Source: Zygnema circumcarinatum (Eukaryota; Streptophyta; Zygnematophyceae; Zygnematales; Zygnemataceae). From it: a stretch of 38,686 bases of DNA. Of the stretch, positions 20,501 through 30,277 are shown piece by piece. Every line of letters starts with the position of its first letter. Position 1 is the first letter of the stretch. Under the pieces are notes generated by a model, which saw only the letters and a program-made list of their open reading frames with translations, was not told the origin of the DNA and made no database searches. Location: positions 1,505,519 through 1,544,204 of the forward strand of contig CM074819.1 in assembly GCA_037447605.1 (NCBI GenBank). Reading direction: 5' to 3'. The position numbers and the translations under genes were made by a program.

Positions 20501-21324
20501 CTATGTAACGGGTGCTTTTTCGTTTCATGTATCTCTTCTAACAGTGGCATTGAAAAATTCTTCTCTTCCTTTTCCTTTTTCGACTTTAATGCAGCCAAGG
20601 CGAGGAGACCTCGACATGAACCAGCATGTGAACAATGTCACATACATTGGCTGGATGCTGGAGGTGAGAGAACTAGACACACCCAATTCGATTTTCTCAC
20701 GACAGTTTCATGCAATCCCCATCAATTTCACCAGATTGCATTTCAGACTTAGCAGATCTTGAAATGCCTTTATGATCTGCAAACCCTAAAATCCCTAAAA
20801 ACCCTAAAATCCCTACAAACCCTAAAGACCCTAATACCCTTAAAGCCCTAAAAACCCTACAAACCCTAAAAACCCACAAACCCTAAAAACCCTAAAACCC
20901 CTTCTTAACGCTTGGTCCTGTGTGCTCGAGGAGCATCCCGCAGAGCATCCCGGGCGCAGTGCTGGAGGTGGCGGAGCTCGCGAAGATCACGCTCGAGTAC
21001 CGGCGCGAAGTGAGCGGCGGGGAGATGGTCGAGTCCCTCGCGACCATGGCCCCGCCGCCTCTCCCTCTCCCTCTCCCTCTCCCTCTCCCTCTCAGCGAGG
21101 CCAAGGCGGCGGCGGCGCGAGGGCCCCCCCCCGCGGAGACCAACGGCAACGGCAACGGCTCGGCGGCCGGTTCCGTGGCCACAGCTGCTTCGCCCAAGTT
21201 TATGGTAGAGAGCGGGGGGGAGCTCGAGTTCATCCACCTCCTGCGCCTGCAAGACGACAACAAAGAGATCAACCGCGGGAGGACGGCCTGGAGGGCCAAG
21301 TCCACCTGCAGGATCAACCCTTAG
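17593..21324 (+). CDS. FATA: FATA-type (oleoyl) acyl-ACP thioesterase, copy 1, complete, 7 exons
   Basis: It hydrolyses acyl-ACP (mainly 18:1) in the plastid stroma, releasing fatty acids for export to the ER. Exons: 17593-18099, 18416-18549, 18857-18970, 20115-20210, 20339-20417, 20595-20663 and 20944-21324; total 1380 nt, 459 aa. Residues 1-130 are a Ser/Ala/Arg-rich plastid transit peptide plus linker. Two hotdog folds follow. FATA-type signatures are IANLLQEIGCNH, GFATTPLMRK, LIWVTTRMHIE, NMNQDTRRLSKV and DLDMNQHVNNVTYIGWMLE; FATB differs at several of these. Catalytic D317, N319 and H321 and E355 of YRRE are present with the family's 38-residue spacing; the usual Cys after YRRE is V356. 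The last exon has a (Leu-Pro) run and an NGNGNG linker of about 60 residues inside hotdog 2. Acceptor 20943 was chosen because it alone keeps phase and family length. Introns 3 and 6 contain repeats. Confidence 0.97.
19250..19870 (+). repeat. Degenerate minisatellite in FATA copy 1 intron 3
   Basis: About 620 bp of imperfect units resembling ccttagaaagataggaag and agaaggttacc, 30-60 bp apart. A short remnant of the same motif (gataggacgagataggaag, ctcccttag) survives in intron 3 of FATA copy 2 at 28050-28085, so the motif predates the gene duplication and expanded in copy 1. Confidence 0.75.
20783..20910 (+). repeat. CCCTAAA-type telomere-like repeats in FATA copy 1 intron 6
   Basis: About 15 units of aaaccct/aaaaccct/aaatccct immediately upstream of the last exon. 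The matching intron of copy 2 has a shorter version (29090-29132). Confidence 0.85.
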
Positions 21325-22188
21325 GGTTCAACCAGAGAGAGGGAGAGAGAGGGAGAGGGGGAGAGGGGGGGAGGGAGAGAGAGAATTATATCAAGAATTG
21401 ATATTTGTTCTGCGTCTTGCAGATGGATAGCTGAAGATGGAGGTGATAACCTCCCACATTGTTGCGAAGTGTATAGAGAGAGGCTCGGAAGCCCAATATG
21501 AGTCTAATGTGGGCATAGGAAAGGCTATGCCTGTCCCCTTACTAGAGTATGAGGTCGCCTTCCTTGATGGCAAGGATGTGTACAGTGAGTGGCACGGAGA
21601 TGTAGATACTATATGATGGATGCATTGTGGAGGGTTTGGCATAAGAGGGCGCGCTCTTGTACATGCTCTGCAATGGAAGTTTCAAACGGAACAATGGAAA
21701 AAATGTGTTTGAAAAATGGATGGACAAAGTCTCTCACAATGGAGATGCCATCAGATGTACATGGACAAACAGGGCCGGGGCCAGGATTTTAGATTAGGTG
21801 AGGCTGCCTAGTGAGTTGAGAAAACAAGTCCTGATATTGGAGGGTGTGTATTTTTGCTACTCAACCCTTCAAAAGCAATCAGTGGCTAATAATATCTCAA
21901 AATCTGAGAGGGCGCTAACCCCTTTCTCCTCAAAGACAATCGAAGATCCGCCACAGCGGATAAAATCAACACGGGGAACCACGAGGAACCGCTCACAGAG
22001 TGAATGGAATTTGAAAGAGAAGGGGGGGAGGGGAGGCTAGGGCAAGCGAGCGGGAGGAGGGAGTGCAGCGACCAACAGCTTCCCATACATAAAGTGAGTA
22101 TGCTGAGGCTCATGACACAACAGCGCCGTCCAACGCTTTGCTTAACGGCCCAACATCGTGTGACCCCCCCCGATGGCCTCCCGCCCAT
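21325..22188. other. 3' flank of FATA copy 1
   Basis: A GA-rich start (21330-21380) is followed by sequence that aligns patchily with the 3' flank of copy 2 (ttgatatttg, gtgtatagagagaggct, ggatgtgtaca), so the duplicated unit extended past the stop codon. A dispersed-repeat copy is at 21733-21769. No further exon is supported, since the family ends near RGRTxWR. Confidence 0.6.
21733..21769 (-). repeat. Dispersed repeat family, copy 3
   Basis: ctcacaatggagatgccatc followed by agatgtacatggacaaa, the reverse orientation of the copies at 5353 and 16078. Confidence 0.6.
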
Positions 22189-22224
22189 CCCCATCCATCC
22201 ATCCATCCATCCATCCATCCATCC

Positions 22225-22399
22225 ATCCAGGCAGGCAACCAACAGTTGTATGCATAAGGGCTGTAATCTTAGCACAACTTCAGGAACTACTATCTGTATG
22301 CATATACACTTGTATGATCATGCAGCTACAAATGAACTTGACGGACTCGTTTGTAGATTTCTGCCCTTGTATGGCGACGAGCAGATGAACCGATGCCAA
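22225..22399 (+). repeat. 175-bp direct repeat, left copy
   Basis: It begins atccaggcaggcaacc and ends cagatgaaccgatgcca. It matches 24005-24179 with two visible mismatches near its start. It is preceded by a (CATC)n run (about 22189-22228). The two copies bracket the 27-bp minisatellite. No gene is recognised within it. Confidence 0.93.
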
Positions 22400-22529
22400 C
22401 CCTAATCCTGCAGCGCTTGGCCCGAGTGCCCTGTGCAGCTGTGTACCAAACCTCGTACGGGTGTGCGCGGAAGGACGTGGCGGGCCTGTACCTGGCGAGC
22501 GCGGTCAGGTTGGGGCTGGCAACCGACCA

Positions 22530-24010
22530 CTGCATCTAATGGATGGCAGCCACCGGTTGTTTGCAATGGCTGGCAACCAACCGTTGAATCCAATGGCTGG
22601 CAATCAACCCTTGTATGCAATGGCTGGCAACCGACCATTGAATCCAATGGCTGGCAATCAACCAATGGCTGGCAATTGAATCCAATGGCTGGCAACCACC
22701 GTTGTTTGCAATGGCTGGCAACCGACCACTGAATCCAATGGCTGGCAACCACCGGTTGTTTGCAATGGCTGGAAACCAACCATTGAATCCAATGGCTGGC
22801 AATCAACCGTTGTATGCAATGGCTGGCAACCGACCATTGAATCCAATGGCTGGCAATCAACCGTTGTTTGCAATGGCTGGCAACCGACCACTGAATCCAA
22901 TGGCTGGCAACCACCGGTTGTTTGCAATGGCTGGAAAACAACCATTGAACCCAATGGCTGGCAGTCAACCGTTGTATGCAATGGCTGGAAACCAACCATT
23001 GAATCCAATGGCTGGCAATCAACCGTTGTATCCAATGGCTGGCAACCGAACACTGAATCCAATGGCTGGCAACCACCGGTTGTTTGCAATGGCTGGAAAC
23101 CAACCATTGAACCCAATGGCTGGCAGTCAACCGTTGTATCCAATGGCTGGCAACCGAACACTGAATCCAGGCGGGCAACCAACAGTTGTATCTTATGGCT
23201 GGCAACCGACCACTGCATCTAATGGATGGCAGCCACCGGTTGTTTGCAATGGTTGGCAACCAACCGTTGAATCCAATGGCTGGCAATCAACCCTTGTATG
23301 CAATGGCTGGCAACCGACCATTGAATCCAATGGCTGGCAATCAACCGTTGTATGCATCTGGCAATGGCTGGCAGCCACCGGTTGTTTGCAATGGCTGGAA
23401 ACCAACCATTGAATCCAATGGCTGGCAATCAACCGTTGTATGCAATGGCTGGCAACCGACCACTGAATCCAATGGCTGGTAGCCACCGGTTGATGCAATG
23501 GCTGGAAACCAACCATTGAATCCAATGGCTGGCAATCAACCGTTGTATGCATTGGCTGGCAACCGACTTCCGTATCCAATGGCTGGCAACCATCGGTTGT
23601 TTGCAATGGCTGGCAACCAACCATTGAATCCAATGGCTGGCAATCAACCGTTGTATGCAATGGCTGGCAACCGACTTCTGAATCCAATGGCTGGTAGCCA
23701 CCGGTTGATGCAATGGCTGGAAACCAACCATTTAATCCAATGGCTGGCAATCAACCGTTGTATGCATTGGCTGGCAACCGACTTCCGTATCCAATGGCTG
23801 GCAACCATCGGTTGTTTGCAATGGCTGGCAACCAACCATTGAATCCAATGGCTGGCAATCAACCGTTGTATGCAATGGCTGGCAACCGACTTCTGTATCC
23901 AATGGCTGGCAACCATCGTTTGTTTGCAATGGTTGGCAACCAACCATTGAACCCAATGGCTGGCAATCAACCCTTGTATGCAATGGCTGGCAACCGACCA
24001 CTGAATCCAG
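22530..24010 (+). repeat. 27-bp minisatellite, about 1.5 kb, with CCAATGGCTGG core
   Basis: Units of 27 bp read caatggctggcaa, then two variable bases and aaccgttg, then one of three endings (aatc, tatg, tttg). The endings alternate in higher-order patterns, and a block near 22506-22640 recurs near 23192-23340 (ccgaccactgcatctaatgg is present in both). Because 27 is a multiple of 3, frames with a nine-residue repeat (MAGNQPLYA, MAGNRPLNP and variants) stay open for up to 290 codons on either strand. No promoter, splice or family evidence supports a protein. Confidence 0.93.
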
Positions 24011-24179
24011 GCGGGCAACCAGCAGTTGTATGCATAAGGGCTGTAATCTTAGCACAACTTCAGGAACTACTATCTGTATGCATATACACTTGTATGATCA
24101 TGCAGCTACAAATGAACTTGACGGACTCGTTTGTAGATTTCTGCCCTTGTATGGCGACGAGCAGATGAACCGATGCCAA
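24005..24179 (+). repeat. 175-bp direct repeat, right copy
   Basis: Nearly identical to 22225-22399. It directly abuts the end of the minisatellite at ctgaatccag. Confidence 0.93.
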
Positions 24180-25078
24180 GTTCATGTCACGTCACGGCCG
24201 CCCTTGCACGTCCTTGCACTTCGGCAGACCGGCCGTCCATTCTGAACCGTCCGCTCAGACCTGTGAACCCACTACTAGGTGGTCCACGTTGCGCTACCTG
24301 ATTCGCAACCGACTTCCACTGTCGCTTTGTGCCGTCTCTTCGCGCACCACCATTAAAGTCCAAACCATCGCGCCATGTGTTGCGCCCCACGCTCCGCGCT
24401 TGCACCGCCACCAATCAGCTCTCCGCATTCGTCCTCTGTGCACGCTAGACGCACACTTCCGAATTCCGTACGGCCACAATACACAGTAGAAATACTAGGA
24501 GCACACCTCACGCCCCACAAAGTGCCAACATAGTTAGTGTATACTATTATAGTGACTAACTGTCATACACTAACAGTTCGAACAATCCACGAGATGCAAA
24601 CGGTAGCACATGATCAGAAAACCTTACGATTTACTCCCACCAAAATTCGCCGCACACGCTCCCGCGCCGTGCCATGCCATGCAGCCGCATGCACAACCAC
24701 CGCCGAGGGCCAAAGGCAAAAATTGAAGGTCCCGCACTAAGGAGGGGGTTGCATGGTTCAACTTTATTCAACTTTGCTGACGTGGTTCAGATTTACTGAC
24801 GTAATCCCGCATATGCGGGCAGTTGATGTTCAGCAGTTGGAGCTGGTTGAAAACTTCGTCTCGGAGGTTTAAACTTTTCCGCAGTTTCTAACGCCGGCGC
24901 TTCAACCGGTTAGGGTTCAGGGTTACGGGTTTATGGGGGGACAAAAAAGCCCTTTAACGCAGTTCTAGGTTAGTCATTCGTGGTTAGCCAACTGGTCAAG
25001 GCCACGACCGGGTCAAGAGGTCATGAGAAATGTTGACCCATTCATGACCCCTGTCGCAAAAAAACAAGACAGCAGTCC
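24180..25078. other. Intergenic region, no supported gene
   Basis: Ordinary-composition sequence. An inverted repeat with perfect 10-bp arms (gttagtgtat / atacactaac) spans 24533-24574. TGACGTGG and TGACGTAA bZIP-like cores occur near 24778 and 24799, and a short gggttaggg-like stretch near 24908-24935. Confidence 0.5.
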
Positions 25079-25290
25079 ATGTCCACGTCAACCATTGGAA
25101 TGGTTCGGAACCATTGGATGCTAATGGATGCCAATGGATGCCAACCATTCGAATGGTTCGATGCCAATGGATGCCAACATTTGAATGGTTGCCAACCATT
25201 GGGCGTCCAACCATTGCCATCCAATGGTTGTCCAATGGTTGTCCAATGGTTGTCCAATGGTTGTCCAATGGTTGGCGATCCAATGGTCCG
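25079..25290. repeat. CCAATGG/CCATTGG array with (tccaatggttg)n core
   Basis: Five 11-bp units tccaatggttg lie at about 25218-25275, preceded by irregular aaccattggatgccaatggatgcc words. The stretch aaccattgccatccaatgg also occurs beside the 12-bp satellite near 10198-10216, linking the two arrays. Confidence 0.85.
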
Positions 25291-26362
25291 ACCTATGAAA
25301 GGTTGACCCGCCCTCGGAGGGCTTGTGGGGTGTCGATTTAGGAGGGGGTTTTACGAAACCAGTACTCTTTTGATCGACATGTAATACGAATTTCTGGGAA
25401 AACGTACTAGCTTCGATATTATTTAGCTGCAGCGTAAAAGATTTCAAGATGGACGAGGTTGGGCAGACAAAGCGCACAAAGACAAATCACCGCACGTCAT
25501 GTGTACCACGTCAGCATACCACCATATATATATATATATATTTATATTTATGGACACATTCTTTTTTAGAAGAAAGTTTGTAAAAGAATAGTATGAAACT
25601 GGGCTTAGAGCAGAGTCTCTCTTGTGAATAGGCGGTAGCAAAGCACTTATCAGGTCCCTTTTTTGGGGCAAGCTTTGATCAGCAAGCCTTGAAACATTTA
25701 GCAAAGGAGGTTTTTGTTGAAATGTTAGGAATCTATGTAATGGAATTGGGAAAAAAAAAAAAAATGCAAGAAATAATCTGTCTTACTTCAATGCTGGACA
25801 AGTGCCACGTTTACAAAGCGTGTGTTGTAATGTCTACCGTCAATACACAGATTCTTTTGATTGAGAAATCGCTAACCCTAAAATCACCCCAATCACAAGC
25901 ACAGTTTACAATGCAAGAGGAGCAGGCAATGCTGCATGCGTACATGCATACATGCATGCATGCGTCCACAGGTGAGTACGGGCCTGGGCCTCTGCATCCA
26001 TGCCCCCCCCCCCCCCTCTTGCTTGCTGCCGCCTCCAGAAGGCTCGAGGGCTGTACGGACGGCTCCAAGCAAGCAAGCCAGCCCTGCTGCCGCCTGCCCT
26101 GCGTTCAGAACTTGAATGCTGGTTTTCCACCGCATGGAAAATGGCATTGGTCTCACGATGGCGATGAGGCCATCAAATGTACATGGACAAAAGGAGCATG
26201 GAAAACCACGAGGAACTGGTTTTCCACCCCTTGGTTCACGAACTCCACCCCAGCACTTGCCCACGCCGGACGGCTCCCTCCCTCCCTTCGCAGCAGCAGC
26301 CCACCGAGTGTCTATGGCCTGGATTGGCTGGAAGTCGGAAAGTCAACTACGTCACGCCACGA
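25291..26362. other. Intergenic region upstream of FATA copy 2
   Basis: (TA)n runs at 25525-25545, and a CATG/CATGCATG-rich patch at 25935-25965. A frame of 234 codons from 25689 lacks an ATG start and becomes Cys/Pro low complexity; it is not called. A dispersed-repeat copy is at 26152-26191. Confidence 0.5.
26152..26191 (-). repeat. Dispersed repeat family, copy 4
   Basis: ctcacgatggcgatgaggcc followed by atcaaatgtacatggacaaa, reverse orientation. Confidence 0.6.
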
Positions 26363-26439
26363 TGACGTCACGCGCACGATCATGATGACGTGACATAGTA
26401 ATCATGATGGCGCGCTACACCCAGCACGGTGACGTCACC
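26363..26439 (+). promoter_or_regulatory. TGACGTCA/TGACGTGA bZIP-site cluster upstream of FATA copy 2
   Basis: TGACGTCA at 26363-26370, TGACGTGA at 26386-26393 and the 12-bp palindrome GGTGACGTCACC at 26428-26439 lie within 77 bp, about 410-490 bp before the copy 2 start codon. TGACGTCA is a bZIP consensus, and TGACGTG(G/A) is the UPR-element core. The ERSE-I modules of copy 1 are not present here. Confidence 0.5.
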
Positions 26440-26635
26440 TGGCGCCACGCAAGCACCTGTCTGTACAGTATATGTACGGACAGCCCGTTGTCCGTACGCG
26501 TCCGCCATCTGACCGCAGTGACCTGTTGTCGCGGAAGGTCGCCGACCGCGGGACTTTTGACTTCGCACGTGCGAAGACAATCCGTACAGTTGCCGCCGGG
26601 ATTCAAATTCCCCGTCGCGCCTCGACGGGCGCAGT

Positions 26636-26826
26636 GGAGAAGGGAAGGGAGGAAGAGAGAGAGAGGAAAGGAGGGAGAAAGGGAGAGAGGGAGAGAGGGA
26701 GAGGGAAGGAGGGAGAAAGGGAGGGAAAGGAGAGAGAGAGGGAGAGAGATAGGGAGAGAGGGGAGGGAGAGAAGAGAGGGAGAGAGGGGAGGGAGAGAGG
26801 GGAGGGGGAGAGGAGGGAGAGAGTGA
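26636..26826 (+). repeat. GA-rich tract before FATA copy 2
   Basis: About 190 bp of GGGAGAGAGGG-type sequence in the presumed 5' UTR or first intron of FATA copy 2. Confidence 0.9.
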
Positions 26827-26850
26827 AGGGGACACCTCTGAACTTCAGGA

Positions 26851-27165
26851 ATGGGGCGGTTCTGGGGTGAGGCGGAGGGGGGGGAAGGGAGTGAAGTGAA
26901 AGGAGGAGCAGTGAGGGTAGATGGGGGGAGAGGGAGCAATGGGGAGGGAGCGGGAGAAAATTTGAAGAGTAATGGGAAGTTAATTGACGGGGGGATGGTG
27001 TATCGGGAGACTTTCGTGATTCGATGCTATGAAGTGGGAGTGAATCGAGTGGCTTCGATTGAAAGTATCGCGAATCTGCTGCAGGTAAATCGTGAATGTG
27101 GCTACTCAGATTTTGGGTCTCTCTGTCTCTCCCTCTCTCTCTCTCACTCACTCTCTGGATCCCTC

Positions 27166-27228
<63 letters not shown>

Positions 27229-28689
27229 CGCTTTCGGTTGAGGTTGAGGTTGGAATTTTGATCCCCACATTTTTGAATGTGGGTTTTATTTTTCTATTGC
27301 CCTTTTTTTCAATAGGAAATTGCCTGCAATCACGCGCAAAGTGTTGGTTTCTCGAATGATGGGTTCGCCACAACTCCTTCGATGAGGAGGAGGAGATTGA
27401 TTTGGGTGACCACTCGCCTGCATGTAGAGATGAATCGGTACCCCATTTGGTGAGATACTTCCCATTATATGAAATCATTCATATTTAAAAGTTAGAAAAA
27501 AAAAAAAAAATCGGCCCAGCTAACGCAGTAAGCAGACTTTATTCTCGATAGGTTTCTGCTACTCTTTTTTTAACCCCCATATATGCTAAACAGGGGATGC
27601 TAGAATTATGAAGACTCAAAAGCTTTTCATTAGACATTGAACAATTATTGATATTAGATCATTTTATTTGCGATTCCCATTTATGCATTTTTACATGCTA
27701 ATGATTTTTTTTCGTAGTTTTATTTTTCAGGGGAGATCGTGTGGAAATCGACACGTGGTTTCAGGGGGAGGGAAATGTCATGTCGCGAAGGGATTGGATC
27801 ATAAAAATTGCGGAAACAAAGGAGGTCATCGGGAGGGCGACCAGGTGCTAAGAACCTCAGAATTCCTCTCACAGCTCCGCTTTAACGGTTTGAAAGAGTG
27901 TCCTCCTCAGTCTCTACAATTGTGAACGAGTCGACAATCCCCCTCCCNNNNNNNNNNTTCTCCCCCGTCCCACTCCTCCTCCACCTCCCCCTAGTTGACA
28001 ATTCGAGGGGATGAAGGTTCGCTCAGAAAGTGAGAAAGGGAAGGTTCCCAGATAGGACGAGATAGGAAGAGAGAACTCCCTTAGTACGACAGGGAGGCTC
28101 CCTCTCTGCACAATTACATGGGGTCGTGGTTTCTATTCTCGGACTCCGATTTCGCTTGTTGTAACCGCCAACTTTTCATATTGCTTTCTTTTCAGATATT
28201 CCTCTTTCCCCTTGCTTCTTTCCTCTTCAATACAATCTGATTCATTTTCTGCCATTTTTTGTTCCTTTCGCGCAGCTCTTGGGTGAACATGAACCAGGAC
28301 ACGCGGAGGCTCTCAAAGGTTCATGACGATGTGAAAGCAGAATTCATTCTGCATTGCCCATCTCCGCCAAGGTACTTCAACCGGGCGCTAGTCAAACCTG
28401 GTCAACGCTAAGAAAGCTCTTCCTGATTTCGAAATTGTTGAACTATTCATTGAGCATTCCTTGTTTCATTCTCCTTTTGAGTTTGATCACCAATGTTGGT
28501 TAAAATTGCTGTGAGTGCAGGTTTGCTCTTCCAGATGTGCCTGCTGTGAAGATTCCGAAGCTGGAAGATCCAGCGGAGTCGGTTTGGTCCTATTTAAGGG
28601 TATGTACGACGTGTACTCACCTCTCTCTCTCTCTCCTTTCTCTCTCTTTCCACTCTCTCTCTCCTCTCTCTCTCCTTTCTCTCTCTCTC

Positions 28690-28739
<50 letters not shown>

Positions 28740-29551
28740 GCGTTCTTTATTTATGTTTCAATTCTTGATCTATGTGATAAGTGCTTTTTTGTTCCGCGCA
28801 TGTGGTTACCTGGCCGGGGATGGTGTTCAGGCATGCATTTGGTATTTTAGCAGTAGCATAAAAATTTCCCGATTCTTCCTTGTTTGTTTCCTTACTTGTA
28901 TGCAGCCAAGGCGAGGAGACCTCGACATGAACAACCATGTGAACAGCGTCACCTACGTTGGCTGGATGCTGGAGGTGAGAACTGGTCCCCGGCTCGGTTC
29001 TTCCTCATGGCTTAGTTATGCGAGCCTCCATCTATCTCAGCGGGGAGAACTTCAATACCACCAAATCTTGACATACCTTTATGATCTGCAAACCCTAAAA
29101 ACCCTACAAACCCTAAAAACCCTAAAAACCCCTCTTAACGCTGTGTCTTGTGTGCTCGAGGAGCATCCCGCAGAGCATCCCGGGCGCAGTGCTGGAGGTG
29201 GCGGAGCTCGCGAAGATCACGCTCGAGTACCGGCGCGAAGTGAGCGGCGGGGAGATGGTCGAGTCCCTCGCGACCATGGCCCCGCCCCCCCCTCTCCCTC
29301 TCCCTCTCCCTCTCCCTCTCAGCGAGGCCAAGGCGGCGGCGACGCGAGGCCCCCCCCCCGCGGAGTCCAACGGCAACGGCAACGGCTCGGCGGCCGGTTC
29401 CGTGGCCACAGCTGCTTCGCCCAAGTTTATGGTAAAGAGCGGGGGGGAGCTCGAGTTCATCCACCTCCTGCGCCTGCAAGACGACAACAAAGAGATCAAC
29501 CGCGGGAGGACGGCCTGGAGGGCCAAGTCCACCTGCAGGATCAACCCTTAG
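26851..29551 (+). CDS. FATA: FATA-type acyl-ACP thioesterase, copy 2, 7 recognised exons, no visible transit peptide
   Basis: Same enzyme family as the gene at 17593. Exons: 26851-27084, 27316-27449, 27731-27844, 28276-28371, 28521-28599, 28906-28974 and 29174-29551. Exons 2-6 have exactly the lengths and phases of copy 1 (134, 114, 96, 79, 69 nt). From ATG 26851 it gives 367 aa. Catalytic D226, N228, H230 and E264 are kept; DMNQH is DMNNH here, and Val again follows YRRE. The first exon has only about 40 Gly/Glu-rich residues before GKLIDGGMVYRETF; an in-frame TGA lies just upstream of the ATG, so no plastid transit peptide is visible. Either an upstream exon joins at the cttcag acceptor (26848), or this copy is truncated or cytosolic. 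All junctions are canonical and there is no stop inside, so it is not an obvious pseudogene. Intron 3 holds an N gap (27948-27957); introns 1 and 5 hold (CT)n. Confidence 0.92.
27118..27230 (+). repeat. (CT)n microsatellite in FATA copy 2 intron 1
   Basis: A (CT)n run with a few TGT and CACT interruptions, starting about 34 bp after the donor. It is absent from the same intron of copy 1. Confidence 0.95.
28618..28740 (+). repeat. (CT)n/CTCTCC microsatellite in FATA copy 2 intron 5
   Basis: Begins about 19 bp after the donor GTATGT. It is absent from copy 1 intron 5. Confidence 0.95.
29090..29132 (+). repeat. Short CCCTAAA-type repeat in FATA copy 2 intron 6
   Basis: Five aaaccct/aaaaaccct units at the same position as the longer tract in copy 1. 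Confidence 0.8.
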
Positions 29552-30121
29552 GGTTCAACCAGAGAGAGGGAGATTGGGAGAGAGGGCGAGAGCGGGGGGG
29601 AGAAGGAGAGAGAAGTTCAACCAGAGAGTTATATGAAGAATTGATATTTGATCTGCATCCTGCAGCACTCCAAATGGAGATGTGGCCTTTGCAAAGTAGC
29701 AGAGTGTATAGATAGAGGCTATCGGGATCCAATTTGAATATTATAGTGAGTATGAGGAAAACATGAGTTGTAGCTATATCAATCTTGTGAGTGTAGGAGT
29801 GGCTATTTCTAGAGTTTTAGGGTTTCTCGGGTTTTTAGAGTTACTATCCTTTGCTGCAGGGATGTGTACAATGGCACGCAATGTACATATTGTATAGTTA
29901 GGCTCGTCATGAGAGTTCCTGTTCATGTGCATGTTCAGCTAGTAAAGTAGCAAGCGGAGAAGGGAATCTGCGTTTGATGTGAATGGATAATGGAAAGTGC
30001 TGCCGTTGATGGCGGCCTTAAGGGCAACAGATGCCGGGACTCGAATGTGCCATGTTGAAGACAGTTTGCTTAAACCCTCACTCTACAAACCCTACAAGCT
30101 TATGATTCTAATGTTAGAGCA
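29552..30121. other. 3' flank of FATA copy 2
   Basis: A GA-rich start is followed by sequence partly alignable to the copy 1 3' flank. No gene is supported. It ends at the target duplication of the Mutator-like element. Confidence 0.55.
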
Positions 30122-30277
30122 AAATGTAAGGGAGAACTATATACTGCCCCCCTTTTTTGGTTATCCCGCCACTGTTTTTTCGAAATCCGACCCTCCCATT
30201 TCGGCTATTCTGCCCCCCTCCCCCATTTTGGATATTTCGGGAGGAGATCGCCCCCCTGTTTTGAATTTCTTCCCGCC

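Noticed and set aside
20922-21401. Alternative last FATA exon starting at the ctcgag acceptor (EHPAEHPGRS frame)
   Set aside because: It gives the wrong frame and no family match. The cccgcag acceptor at 20943 restores SIPGAVLEVAELAKI with exact family length in both copies.
22500-24010. CRISPR-like regularly spaced repeats
   Set aside because: Units are contiguous and imperfect, without unique spacers, and the genome is eukaryotic. It is a minisatellite.
25689-26393. 234-codon + frame
   Set aside because: Starts at TTG, contains poly-Lys, CATG-repeat and poly-Pro stretches, and overlaps open frames on the other strand.
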